Positions 56,019 through 64,000 of a stretch of 64,000 nucleotides of DNA are shown here, piece after piece. Origin of the DNA: Microbulbifer sp. VAAF005 (GTDB lineage: Bacteria > Pseudomonadota > Gammaproteobacteria > Pseudomonadales > Cellvibrionaceae); assembly GCF_030012985.1 (NCBI RefSeq), contig NZ_CP120233.1, forward strand, positions 2,951,501-3,015,500, read 5' to 3'. Within the stretch, counting starts at the first letter, position 1, and every line of letters begins with the position of its first letter. Below the pieces are notes generated by a model. It was not told the origin of the DNA. It ran no database searches and saw nothing but the letters and a program-made list of their open reading frames with translations. The translations under genes were made by a program, and so were the position numbers.

Positions 56019-57098
56019 TTATTCCTTTTCTTTAATGACGCCACGCTTGAGCTGGTCGCGCTCAATGGACTCGAACAGGGCCTTAAAGTTACCCTCACCA
56101 AACCCTTCATCTTCCTTGCGCTGGATAAACTCAAAGAATACCGGGCCGAGCATATTAGCGGAGAAAATCTGTAGCAGCAGGCGTGGTTGGCCGCCCTCGG
56201 TGGTGCCATCCAGCAGGATGCCACGGCTCTGGAATTCTTCAGTAGGTTCACCGTGCCCAGGCAGACGCTCTTCCAGCATTTCGTAGTAGGTGTCCGGCGG
56301 CGGGGTCATAAACTCCATGCCGCGCTCTTTCAGGCGATCCCAACAGGCAATTAAGTCATCACAAGCAAAGGCGATATGCTGGATACCTTCGCCGTTGTAC
56401 TTCATCAGGAACTCTTCGATCTGGCCGCCGCCACCAGCTGCTTCTTCGTTCAGCGGAATACGGATCTTGCCATCCGGTGCAGTCATCGCCTTGGACAGCA
56501 GGCCGGTGTATTCACCTTTGATATCGAAGTAACGAATCTCGCGGAAATTGAATAGGTCTTCGTAATACTTGGCCCAGTAATCCATACGGCCGCGATACAC
56601 GTTGTGGGTAAGGTGATCCAGAGTGTGGAAACCACAACCTTCAGGGCGACGCTCTACGCCTTCTTCCCAGATAAAGTCGATATCGTAGATGGACTCACCA
56701 TCTTCGTAGCGATCAATCATGTACAGGGTTGCACCGCCAATACCTTTGATTGCCGGCAGGTGCAGTTCCATCGGGCCGGTATTCACATGAACAGGCTGTG
56801 CACCTTTACGCAAGGCCTCTTCGTAGGCGAACTTGGCATCTTTCACGCGGAAGGCCAGGCCACAAGCGGAGGGACCGTGCTCCTGGGCGTAGTAATAGGC
56901 GTGGCTGTCGGGCTCGTAGTTGGTGATAAAGTTGATATCACCCTGGCGCCACAACTCCACTGCCTTGGAGCGGTGACGGGCGATTTTCTCAAAGCCCATG
57001 GCGGAAAAAACGGTTTCAAGGATGCCTTTTTCCGGCGCAGTAAACTCTACGAATTCGAAGCCGTTAAGTCCCATCGGGTTTTCAAATAAGTCGGCCAT
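56019..57098 (-). CDS. hpd: 4-hydroxyphenylpyruvate dioxygenase
   Basis: 359 aa, two VOC domains. Converts 4-hydroxyphenylpyruvate to homogentisate using Fe(II). Metal ligands fall in [22 protein letters not shown] and [25 protein letters not shown] is the conserved C-terminal motif. Start set at 57098 (MADLFENP) with GGAGG 5 bp upstream; four codons longer is possible. First gene of hpd-VOC-fah. Confidence 0.95.
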   Translation of the reverse strand: MADLFENPMGLNGFEFVEFTAPEKGILETVFSAMGFEKIARHRSKAVELWRQGDINFITNYEPDSHAYYYAQEHGPSACGLAFRVKDAKFAYEEALRKGAQPVHVNTGPMELHLPAIKGIGGATLYMIDRYEDGESIYDIDFIWEEGVERRPEGCGFHTLDHLTHNVYRGRMDYWAKYYEDLFNFREIRYFDIKGEYTGLLSKAMTAPDGKIRIPLNEEAAGGGGQIEEFLMKYNGEGIQHIAFACDDLIACWDRLKERGMEFMTPPPDTYYEMLEERLPGHGEPTEEFQSRGILLDGTTEGGQPRLLLQIFSANMLGPVFFEFIQRKEDEGFGEGNFKALFESIERDQLKRGVIKEKE

Positions 57099-57372
57099 GC
57101 GGTCCTCCATTTCTTATCATCGCAGCACTTCAAAGCGGGGCTGCGGATTGTGGATTTAAAGCGCAAACGAAGTTAGTTGCAGATGTAACTAATGTCAAGA
57201 AACTCTGGATCAGCTAACAAATGAGTACTAAAAGAGTATTTTTAGTCACCAGCCTCCAAAGCTAGCGCCTGGAAGAATAACCAGCTGGCAACGGGTCCTT
57301 GGACAGGATCGGAAGAGTAATCGGGAGCCGGGTGCGACACATTGGCTGCGCCACACCCGTGCACAGCCGACC

Positions 57373-57624
57373 TTATTTACGCGTGCATTTTCCGGTATCG
57401 GTACGACACATATGATCCTTGTGAAACTTGCCGGTCATCTGGTCGCACTGGGATTTGCTCACATCTCCGGCACAGGCATTTTCGGCATGCTGGCAGCAAC
57501 CGGTTTCAGCGGTACCCATTCCCTTACCGCCTTCCATACCTTCATCTTTCTTGCGCTGTTCGCAGGCAGACAGGGTCAATACCATCGCTGCGGCCAGTAT
57601 CCCAATTGAAGCTTTGAGTCTCAT
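57373..57624 (-). CDS. Small Cys-rich lipoprotein
   Basis: 83 aa. Lipobox LTLSACEQ after a 17-residue signal. Seven further Cys, including a CC pair (TGCCQHAENAC) and CDQ/CRT/CTR, plus many Gly/Lys/Met. This suggests a disulfide-stabilised, membrane-anchored periplasmic peptide, or a metal-binding one. I do not recognise a family. Convergent with nothing nearby; monocistronic. Confidence 0.65.
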   Translation of the reverse strand: MRLKASIGILAAAMVLTLSACEQRKKDEGMEGGKGMGTAETGCCQHAENACAGDVSKSQCDQMTGKFHKDHMCRTDTGKCTRK

Positions 57625-57974
57625 TAAGGCCTCCTAAATACCCGGCTTAGCGGCCGGTGACATGGATATCGCGGAATCTGCCGCGCATAGCTTTGTGCGA
57701 CCCGCGTAGATTTACCCGACATCTCCACCAGCTCAGGGATTTTGCGATTAGGCGCGCCATCCCATTGTCACCCTGCAGATTTACCGGGCCATGCATTGAC
57801 TGTAGCCCACACTGGCAGCGAAACCATCTGACTGACGGGACATTTACGTTAATTTGCCCCTGACAGCCCATCCAGATAGCTGAATACCTTTTTGTATTTG
57901 CCAGAGCCGGTACAATCGGCCCCCGTTTGTCGGGTAAAAAGCCCCGACAGGAATGTATTTATTGAGGACCCCCT
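57625..57974. other. 350-bp divergent intergenic region
   Basis: Lies between the lipoprotein and exchanger genes. Near its right end is the hairpin TGTCGGG / CCCGACA (57928-57949), 26 bp before the exchanger ATG. Otherwise I see nothing. Confidence 0.4.
57928..57949 (+). promoter_or_regulatory. Leader hairpin before Na+/Ca2+ exchanger gene
   Basis: Perfect 7-bp stem TGTCGGG-TAAAAAGC-CCCGACA in the presumed 5' untranslated region. It could modulate translation; no riboswitch class recognised. Confidence 0.35.
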
Positions 57975-58955
57975 ATGCTTCTCGCCGCTGCTGCCATCAT
58001 TGCCGGCTTTATTGTGCTGGTCTGGAGTGCCGACCGCTTTGTGGATGGAGCTGCCGCCACGGCCAAACACTGCGGCATGCCCACATTATTAATTGGTATG
58101 GTGATCGTCGGCTTTGGCACTTCTGCCCCTGAGATGGTGGTCTCAGCCATTGCCGCATTAAACGGCAACCCAGGCCTGGCCCTGGGTAATGCCTATGGCT
58201 CCAATATTGCCAATACCGGTCTGATTCTCGGCTTCAGTGCCCTACTGATCCCCCTCTCAGTCCACTCAAAGATTGTGCGTAAAGAGCTGCCACTGCTGCT
58301 GGCAATCACCCTGCTCAGTGGTGCCTTCCTGTGGAATGACCGCTTGGAGCGCTGGGAGGGCATTGTTCTGTTATTCGGTTTCTTCGCCTTGATCGGCTGG
58401 AGTATCTTTTCTGCCATGCGCAATAAAGGTGACCAGCTTGAGGGAGAAGTAGAAACTGAGCTGGAAGACAACCCTATGCCGCTCGGAACTGCCATATTTT
58501 GGTTGATAGCGGGACTGGTGCTATTGATTGTCAGCTCCCGAATTCTCGTATGGGGAGCAGTCACCATTGCTGAATCTTTGGGGGTTAGTGACCTGGTAAT
58601 AGGCCTGACTATTGTTGCCCTGGGAACCTCACTGCCGGAACTGGCCGCAACCTTAGTGGCCGCACGAAAAGGTGAGCACGATATCGCCATCGGTAACGTT
58701 GTCGGCTCCAATATGTTTAACCTACTGGCAGTAGTCGGTATTGCCGGTACCATCGCTCCCATGGAGCATGTACCACACGAGGTGCTGTCCCGTGACTGGC
58801 CGATGGTTCTGGGCCTCACAATCGCCCTGTTTATTTTTGCCTACGGCTTCAAAGGCCAGGGCCGGATCAATCGCTGGGAAGGCTCCGCGCTGCTTATGGC
58901 ATACCTCGTATATACCGGCTACCTAGTGGGAACCATTACCAAAGCTGCACTCTGA
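57975..58955 (+). CDS. Calcium/sodium exchanger, YrbG-type CaCA family
   Basis: 326 aa, about ten membrane helices in two inverted repeats, each with its ion-binding alpha motif: VGFGTSAPEMVVSAIAALNG (first) and VALGTSLPELAATLVAARKG (second), both followed by GN-GSN (GNAYGSNIANT, GNVVGSNMFNL). Exchanges Na+ for Ca2+ across the inner membrane. In Enterobacteria yrbG lies by the lipid-asymmetry genes, but not here. A hairpin lies after the gene. Confidence 0.92.
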   Translation: MLLAAAAIIAGFIVLVWSADRFVDGAAATAKHCGMPTLLIGMVIVGFGTSAPEMVVSAIAALNGNPGLALGNAYGSNIANTGLILGFSALLIPLSVHSKIVRKELPLLLAITLLSGAFLWNDRLERWEGIVLLFGFFALIGWSIFSAMRNKGDQLEGEVETELEDNPMPLGTAIFWLIAGLVLLIVSSRILVWGAVTIAESLGVSDLVIGLTIVALGTSLPELAATLVAARKGEHDIAIGNVVGSNMFNLLAVVGIAGTIAPMEHVPHEVLSRDWPMVLGLTIALFIFAYGFKGQGRINRWEGSALLMAYLVYTGYLVGTITKAAL

Positions 58956-58963
58956 TAATATTT

Positions 58964-58984
58964 GGGGTGGTGCCGCACCACCCC
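58964..58984 (+). terminator. Hairpin after exchanger gene
   Basis: GGGGTGGTG-CCG-CACCACCCC, 9-bp perfect stem 9 bp after the stop. Very stable but no T-run. Confidence 0.55.
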
Positions 58985-59079
58985 ATAGTTACCGCCTGAA
59001 TTCACCGTAATTCACCACCTCTGCGCCCATTTCTCTTCCCAAAAACTGACTAATATCTGCAAATACTTTCCAAGGAAAA

Positions 59080-60081
59080 GTGCTGAGCAGCTTGATGAAG
59101 AGAAGCACCATTGGCAAAACCGTCGCGCTAACCGCCCTATTTGGACTCGGTGCAATTTACCTTCCCAATGCCTCTTGGCTGGCGACAGCCCAGCAAGGAA
59201 AACCGATCCTGATTGCCCATCGCGGTGTCTACCATACTTACAACCGGGATAATTTAGCCCGTGACGTGTGCACCGCCGCCCGTATCCATACCCCGCAACA
59301 CCACTACCTGGAAAACACGATTCCCTCTATGGAAGCTGCCTTTTCCCATGGCGCGGACATTGTCGAAATCGACGTCCATCCCACCATTGATGGCGACTTC
59401 GCAGTATTTCACGACTGGACCATAGACTGCCGCACGGATGGAACAGGTGTCACCCGGGAACAGTCCAGAAAGGACTTAAAGAAGCTGGATATTGGTTACG
59501 GCTATACCTTTGATGGCGGCAAGACATTTCCCTTTCGTGGCCAAGGGGTGGGCTTACTTCCCACTTTAAAAGAAGTCTTACTGCACTTTCCCAGCAAGCA
59601 GTTTCTGATCAATATTAAGAGTAATGATCCGACAGAAGCAGACCGATTGGATAACTATCTTCGGCTACACCAATTGCCTATTAATTCCCGGCTTATGATC
59701 TACGGCGGCGATCGCCCAATTAAAAGGATACGGCAGCTGCGGCCAAATGTACTGGCCTTCAGCAAAACCAGTGCCAAGCAATGCATTCTGCGCTACGTGC
59801 TACTTGGTTGGAGCGGTTATTTCCCCGAGGCTTGCCGAAACAGCATTGTTGTTGCACCCAATACCTGGCGGTGGGCTTTATGGGGTTGGCCCAATCGCTA
59901 CTCTGAACGAGTGGCCAAAGCCAATAGCTTGGTGATGGCGGTGGACCATAAAAATGGTAAGCGAGGCTTGCCCGGTATTTACACACCGGAAGAACTCAGT
60001 TTTCTGCCCGAAGGTTACAGCGGAGCTATTTGGATTGAGAAGATAGAGCTTATTGGTCCATATCTACAAGCAAGGCAATAA
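59080..60081 (+). CDS. Glycerophosphodiester phosphodiesterase-like protein
   Basis: About 333 aa. A hydrophobic N-terminal anchor or signal (TVALTALFGLGAIYLP) precedes the GDPD TIM barrel: ILIAHRGVYHTY, ENTIPSMEAAFSHGADIVEIDVHPT, DFAVFHDWTIDCRTDGTG. These give the His, Glu and Asp of the active site. Would hydrolyse glycerophosphodiesters to glycerol-3-phosphate. GTG at 59080 opens the frame; an ATG at 59095 is an alternative. The C-terminal half is less conserved. Confidence 0.85.
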   Translation: MLSSLMKRSTIGKTVALTALFGLGAIYLPNASWLATAQQGKPILIAHRGVYHTYNRDNLARDVCTAARIHTPQHHYLENTIPSMEAAFSHGADIVEIDVHPTIDGDFAVFHDWTIDCRTDGTGVTREQSRKDLKKLDIGYGYTFDGGKTFPFRGQGVGLLPTLKEVLLHFPSKQFLINIKSNDPTEADRLDNYLRLHQLPINSRLMIYGGDRPIKRIRQLRPNVLAFSKTSAKQCILRYVLLGWSGYFPEACRNSIVVAPNTWRWALWGWPNRYSERVAKANSLVMAVDHKNGKRGLPGIYTPEELSFLPEGYSGAIWIEKIELIGPYLQARQ

Positions 60082-60087
60082 ATAACC

Positions 60088-60411
60088 TTAGCGTTTTCGA
60101 ACTTTCTCCAGCCGTGCCAGATGCGCCTGAAGACGCTCTATTTCTTCCAGCAGCTCTATCGCTAATGCAGCGCCGGCAAGATTTACCCCCAGATCTCGCT
60201 CCAGGCTGTAAACCCGGCGCACCCGGCGCACACAAATTCCGCTAAAGCGCCACTGCACTTCCCTGCTACGCGGCTCAATAATTCCCTCCTCAACCAAGGC
60301 AATAATGCGCTCCGCCGGCACACCACAAGCCCGACACAGTTCACTCAAAGTTAACTCACTCTCTTCATCCAGGAGAACACCGCTAAGCTGCTCAACCTTT
60401 TTAGGCATCAC
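60088..60411 (-). CDS. cbpM: Chaperone modulator CbpM
   Basis: 107 aa, MerR-like fold: LTLSELCRACGVPAERIIALVEEGIIEP and FSGICVRRVRRVYSLERDLGVNL. Binds the J domain of CbpA and blocks its co-chaperone and DNA-binding actions. The first two codons are both ATG; 60408 may be the start. It follows cbpA by 2 bp, the usual pair. Confidence 0.9.
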   Translation of the reverse strand: MMPKKVEQLSGVLLDEESELTLSELCRACGVPAERIIALVEEGIIEPRSREVQWRFSGICVRRVRRVYSLERDLGVNLAGAALAIELLEEIERLQAHLARLEKVRKR

Positions 60412-60413
60412 AA

Positions 60414-61367
60414 TTATCCTCCCATGGACTGACGCGGATTGAAGTTGAATGCGTCGCCAAACTGACGGTATGCCTCGCGTTCAATATCAGTAGTGGCTGG
60501 CGGCGTAACAGTTTGCATCACTATATACATATCCCCCGGCTGCTTTGCCGGGATACCGCGGCCCTTGAGGCGCAGTTTTTTACCATTGGTGCTGTTTGCT
60601 GGAATGGTCACTTTAATGGGACCATCGGGAGTGGGTACCTGAACTTTGGCTCCAAGCGTTATCTCCCAGGGAGCCAAAGGCAAATCCAGGTAAACCGTTT
60701 TACCTTCTGTATGGAAAAGGGGATGGGGGTTGAAAGCAATTTCCAGGTAGAGATCACCAGGCTTACCTTCTCCAATGCCAGGCTCACCCTGTCCAGCTAA
60801 GCGAATCTGTTGCCCTTCAGTGATCCCCTTGGGAATTTTTATATTAAGAGTGCGCTCACGCAGTTGCGGTCGCCCATCTGCACCCAATACCGAGTGCTTT
60901 AAGGTTACTTGGCGTGTACCGCCACGATAACTATCTTCGAGGTCTACTGTGATGCGGGCATAGGTATTTTCACCCTGGGCACTATAAGAGCGGCGCTGCC
61001 CCTGCCCATAAGCCTGACGAAACCCGCCGCGGCCAAACAAGCTTTCAAAGAAGTCACTAAAAGCTTCAGGATCAGCTTCGGTATATCCACCACCGTGAAA
61101 CTCAAAACCCTGGTCCCAATTGGGGGGCGGTCGGAAATCCTGGCCAGACTGAAAACCACTGCCGAGCTGATCGTAAGCAGCTCGCTTCTCTGGGTCCTTC
61201 AATACTTCATAGGCCTCATTTACTTCCTTAAAGTGTTCTTCGGCGCCCTCCTCTTTACTGACATCCGGATGATATTTACGTGCTAATTTTCGATAGGCAC
61301 GCTTAATCTGTGCCTGATCCGCACTCCGATCCAGGCTGAGTATTTTGTAATAGTCCTTGTATTCCAT
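60414..61367 (-). CDS. cbpA: DnaJ-like co-chaperone and curved-DNA-binding protein
   Basis: 317 aa. J domain with HPD (KLARKYHPDVSKE), a Gly/Phe-rich linker without Cys-rich zinc fingers (FESLFGRGGFRQAYG), and C-terminal substrate-binding domains (IKIPKGITEGQQIRLAGQG; RLKGRGIPAKQPGDMY). This plan distinguishes CbpA from DnaJ. Start set at the ATG 61367 (MEYKDYYKIL); the frame extends to a TTG six codons earlier. Operon with cbpM. Confidence 0.93.
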   Translation of the reverse strand: MEYKDYYKILSLDRSADQAQIKRAYRKLARKYHPDVSKEEGAEEHFKEVNEAYEVLKDPEKRAAYDQLGSGFQSGQDFRPPPNWDQGFEFHGGGYTEADPEAFSDFFESLFGRGGFRQAYGQGQRRSYSAQGENTYARITVDLEDSYRGGTRQVTLKHSVLGADGRPQLRERTLNIKIPKGITEGQQIRLAGQGEPGIGEGKPGDLYLEIAFNPHPLFHTEGKTVYLDLPLAPWEITLGAKVQVPTPDGPIKVTIPANSTNGKKLRLKGRGIPAKQPGDMYIVMQTVTPPATTDIEREAYRQFGDAFNFNPRQSMGG

Positions 61368-61588
61368 GGCTTTAATAAAAGCCAAAGATGGTGCATTTTG
61401 CCATGCATAATTTAATTAACTAGCAGAAGAATATGTCAGTGATGAGTGAATCCGCCAACCTAATTTAAGAGTCATTAGGATGCGGAACAAACAGCATTAA
61501 GGTGAAGACACTGAGGATAATTATTAAACTTCGATATGGCGCATTTATACTTTAAGTCCAGCAAGCATACCGCAATACATATATTATA

Positions 61589-61618
61589 TTTGACGCCGAC
61601 ATAAAATTCGGCGCCAAA
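61589..61618. terminator. Hairpin after the small secreted protein gene
   Basis: TTTGACGCCGA / TCGGCGCCAAA with one mismatch, 10 bp past the stop. No strong T-run, so a weak call. Confidence 0.4.
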
Positions 61619-61627
61619 TACCACAGG

Positions 61628-61996
61628 TTAATGACCTGTTTCATACCACATATCAGCACTCACATACTCAATACTGCCATCAACATAGTGAATATATGCT
61701 TGGCCTTGATTTGTTGAATAGGCTCTTACTGTCACATTGCATGAAAGGCCTGAACTACAACCTTTTATCCAATTTATTCGATCAATAGACTTGGTTATAT
61801 TCGTAATAGTCCATTTACCAGAGGTGGAATTTCCAAAACTAAAGTCTATCCCCGTGCAGCTAGAGGTGCCATTGCCAAAAACTTGACCTCCAGACTTTAC
61901 ATTGAGTTGACACACAAGATTAGCAGATAGCGCAGGCAACGAAATAGATGCACCCACTAATAGTAAACTTGCCAGTAATAATTTTTTGATATCCAT
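61628..61996 (-). CDS. Small secreted hypothetical protein
   Basis: 122 aa with a signal peptide (LLLASLLLVGASISLPALSA). The mature part has four Cys (about positions 29, 47, 80, 86), probably two disulfides, and a beta-rich pattern (KWTITNITKSIDRINW, VTVRAYSTNQGQAYIHYV). I do not recognise a family. It lies alone between cbpA and a zinc-ribbon gene, with a possible terminator. Confidence 0.65.
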   Translation of the reverse strand: MDIKKLLLASLLLVGASISLPALSANLVCQLNVKSGGQVFGNGTSSCTGIDFSFGNSTSGKWTITNITKSIDRINWIKGCSSGLSCNVTVRAYSTNQGQAYIHYVDGSIEYVSADMWYETGH

Positions 61997-62306
61997 ATAC
62001 CTAACCTTAAATTTAAATGTCTCTATTATTTTTTTAAGTAAACAACGAATTTGAGGTTATCATTGAACAGTTGCGCTTCCTATACGACTCCAAAAATACG
62101 CCATAAAAATAAGCTAACCAGTTATCAAATCAAGACAATTAAATTCCATTAATTCAAAAAAACAATGTAATCAAATTAAATCTGTAATTTTTTCGGATAT
62201 GATCGATTGAAAATAAATCTGTTTTTACATGAGAGTACAATGGAGCTAATATTCTAGGGAAGCCACGTTAGTCAGCCTCCCTGGAACAGGACATATTGAT
62301 TAGGCG
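61997..62306. other. 310-bp intergenic region
   Basis: AT-rich, upstream of the secreted protein and downstream of the zinc-ribbon gene on the same strand. I see no repeats or RNA gene. Confidence 0.4.
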
Positions 62307-62870
62307 TTAACGTTCAGCAGAGTAAGGATCTTCCGCATTTAAATAGGCCAAAACATCTGCTTTCTGTTCGGTTGAATTAAGCCACTTGCGAACTTCTTTA
62401 GCTTTATCATATAAGTCATCGCCAAATTTACTCCGATACATTTCAGAAAAAGTCTCTTGGGCCTTATTCTCCCTGATCTTTTTCTGCCATTCATGAGTAA
62501 CTAAAAAGTTAAGTGAGCCAGCAAGTCCTTCAGCTTTTAGTAAATCCCACTCGCCTTTATCTAACCAAACTCCACCGACAACAGTGCTGTAATCAATACG
62601 GTGCTCACTACTAGCAATAATTTTTATCTTTTGCATTATGGAGCCAGACACTGGGCACAGGATAGCTCGTTTAGTATCTTCGGCAACTACATCATTCAGA
62701 TTACTAATGTCTTCTGAAAATTTGTATTCAGGATTTTGTCTTTTCCAGCTTAAGTAATCTTCAATAAGAATCCAGTTACCCTCACAGGAAGAACAGGTAT
62801 ATCCACGAAATAACTCTTCGATAGATCCTGGTTTAAGAACGCCATCTTTACAGCTGGTACAGCGCTTCAT
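62307..62870 (-). CDS. Zinc-ribbon (TFIIB-type finger) protein
   Basis: 187 aa. N-terminal CTSCKDGVLKP and CSSCEGNW form a four-Cys ribbon. A second part contains AILCPVSGSIMQKIKI and the GGVWLDKGEWDLLK motif seen in zf-TFIIB-domain proteins. The C-terminal region is helical. Cytoplasmic; role unknown. Next to the flotillin gene on the same strand, separated by a terminator. Confidence 0.75.
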   Translation of the reverse strand: MKRCTSCKDGVLKPGSIEELFRGYTCSSCEGNWILIEDYLSWKRQNPEYKFSEDISNLNDVVAEDTKRAILCPVSGSIMQKIKIIASSEHRIDYSTVVGGVWLDKGEWDLLKAEGLAGSLNFLVTHEWQKKIRENKAQETFSEMYRSKFGDDLYDKAKEVRKWLNSTEQKADVLAYLNAEDPYSAER

Positions 62871-62884
62871 ATTTTGTACCTTAA

Positions 62885-62923
62885 TAAAAAATAACCCGGA
62901 TCTATCTATTTAGAACCGGGTTA
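62885..62923 (-). terminator. Terminator after the flotillin gene
   Basis: TAACCCGG (62892-62899) pairs with CCGGGTTA (62916-62923), with TTTTTT following in minus-strand sense. Confidence 0.8.
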
Positions 62924-62991
62924 TAAGAATCATTTATTTCTAAAAACAATAGTTAGTTTTGTACTATATAATTTAAAAAATGTACGTTGTT

Positions 62992-64000
62992 TTAACTATC
63001 AATCTCAGTAGTCTTATTGAGGTCGCCAACTCCAGCTTCTTTTAAGAGCGAGTCTACCAGCGGCGCCATAGCTCGGTGTTTTAGAGCACTACCCACCAGA
63101 GCCTCAGGCAAGCTTTGTCCTTTGGATTCAGCCTCGCCATCTAAAATGCCGCTGCTTGCTCTACCATCAACACCATTTAAGCCTTCAACAGAGATAATTT
63201 TCATTCCCTCAATACTTTCCATCGGCTTAACGCTTTCACGGATAATATTGGGCAGATTTTCGTGCAGACTGAGGACCTTCTTAAGTGCAATCTGGGCCTC
63301 ATTAAGGCTATTAAAAGCCTCATTCATCAGGCGCTGCCCCTCAGCGTCCACCGCATATTTTTCACGATCAGCTTCGACTTTAATACGAATAGCCTCAGCT
63401 TCAGCTGCAGCCTGCAAGCGCAATGCTTCAGCCTTATCCTCTGCAGCTGCTTTCTCTGCATCGGCCATTACCTTAATACCCGTGGCCTGACGCTCCGCTA
63501 CTTTTTGAGCTTCGATAATTTCAATGCGCTTATCACGCTCAGCAACTTCAACATCCTGAGCCGTGCGAACTTGCTCTTCGGCTTTTACGGCTTCAGCTCG
63601 AGCTACGTTGGCCTGTTGGTCCGCAAGAGATTGCTCTTTGGACTTTTCTGCAACAGCAATTGCACGTTCCTGCTTGGCAATTTCCACTGATTTCTCTTTG
63701 GAAATACGCTGCTCATCGAGAATACGCTCACCTTCAATCTCTTGCTCTTTCAAGCGTCGCTCTTTCTCGATTTCCAGTAACTTAGTTGCCTGTTCCGCAG
63801 CAATTTGAGATTGGCTCACCTCGCGCTGGGCTTCAATTTCAGCCTTGCGTGCGGCGCGCTCCTGCTCTGCTTGTTCACGGGCGATATCCGCCTTCTGAGC
63901 AGCTTCACGATTTTCCAGCTCGCGCTGTTGCTCCAAGTGTGCGTAACGTTTTTCCTTATCAATTTCTAACTTTTGGCGTTCAGCTTCGAGGTTTTTCTTC
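62992..64000 (-). CDS. Flotillin/YqiK-like SPFH protein, C-terminal part (runs off window)
   Basis: About 336 residues are visible, open to the window edge; the N-terminal SPFH domain is outside. The long Ala/Glu/Lys coiled coil with EKERRLKEQEIEGERILDEQ, VAERDKRIEIIEAQKVAERQ and AAAEAEAIRIKVEADREK is the flotillin heptad region. A YqiK-type C-terminal tail (VKPMESIEGMKIISVEGLNG, PEALVGSALKHRAMAPLVDS) follows. It would form lipid-ordered membrane scaffolds. The first in-window start (63936, a TTG) is not the real start. Confidence 0.85.
   Translation of the reverse strand, partial: KKNLEAERQKLEIDKEKRYAHLEQQRELENREAAQKADIAREQAEQERAARKAEIEAQREVSQSQIAAEQATKLLEIEKERRLKEQEIEGERILDEQRISKEKSVEIAKQERAIAVAEKSKEQSLADQQANVARAEAVKAEEQVRTAQDVEVAERDKRIEIIEAQKVAERQATGIKVMADAEKAAAEDKAEALRLQAAAEAEAIRIKVEADREKYAVDAEGQRLMNEAFNSLNEAQIALKKVLSLHENLPNIIRESVKPMESIEGMKIISVEGLNGVDGRASSGILDGEAESKGQSLPEALVGSALKHRAMAPLVDSLLKEAGVGDLNKTTEIDS

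Overview
This window looks like the chromosome of a marine or halotolerant gammaproteobacterium. A full respiratory nitrate reductase operon, RtcR/RtcBA RNA repair, CbpA/CbpM, YrbG-type and YqiK-type genes, and moderate-GC housekeeping regions broken by AT-rich islands all fit. A Microbulbifer-like (Cellvibrionales) host is my best guess; no rRNA or other taxonomic marker is present to confirm it.

Layout. (1) 0.3-21.4 kb is an AT-rich biosynthetic island. It has a MacA-like adaptor, a MacB/LolD-like ATPase and a double-FtsX permease; a GT2 glycosyltransferase; an MsbA-type ABC exporter on the opposite strand; a second GT2; a GNAT; a DUF6271-like protein; a dimodular NRPS (A-T-E-C-A-T-TE); a JmjC/cupin-type oxygenase; and an Asp/Asn hydroxylase-type oxygenase. 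The simplest reading is a small heterochiral dipeptide that is hydroxylated, possibly glycosylated or acylated, and exported. (2) 21.7-22.9 kb is the island edge: a diverged 225-bp copy of the 3' end of a beta-carbonic anhydrase gene lies 892 bp from the intact gene. (3) 22.6-33.1 kb holds narGHJI, a PpiC-type isomerase and carbonic anhydrase on the minus strand, divergent from a narX-type sensor kinase. (4) 33.2-36.5 kb holds a palindromic element, a frameshifted CHRD-like gene, an outer-membrane porin with an FNR-like box upstream, and an SRPBCC protein. (5) 36.6-42.5 kb is an RNA-repair locus: sigma-54 regulator RtcR, divergent rtcB, a 630-nt gap full of tRNA-like structures, a slipin, and rtcA. 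A MORN/caspase-like C13 lipoprotein follows rtcR. (6) 44.1-48.5 kb has a TSUP transporter, two AT-rich GT2 genes and a frameshifted DUF5700-like metallopeptidase. (7) 48.8-54.4 kb has a DUF885 peptidase, a YopT-like C58 cysteine peptidase, short direct repeats, an IS5-like remnant, an unknown gene and a decayed gene. (8) 54.4-64 kb is ordinary chromosome: tyrosine catabolism (hpd, a VOC gene, a fah-like gene), a Cys-rich lipoprotein, a Na+/Ca2+ exchanger, GDPD, cbpAM, small unknown genes and a flotillin running off the end.

Two themes stand out. The first is the non-decoding tRNA mimic and other structured RNA inside the rtcB-slipin-rtcA operon, next to a tRNA-fragment-sensing regulator. The second is that three genes (NRPS thioesterase, CHRD gene, DUF5700 gene) are each broken by one missing base in a homopolymer. 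That pattern suggests sequencing under-calls rather than real pseudogenes, so the NRPS is probably intact in the organism.
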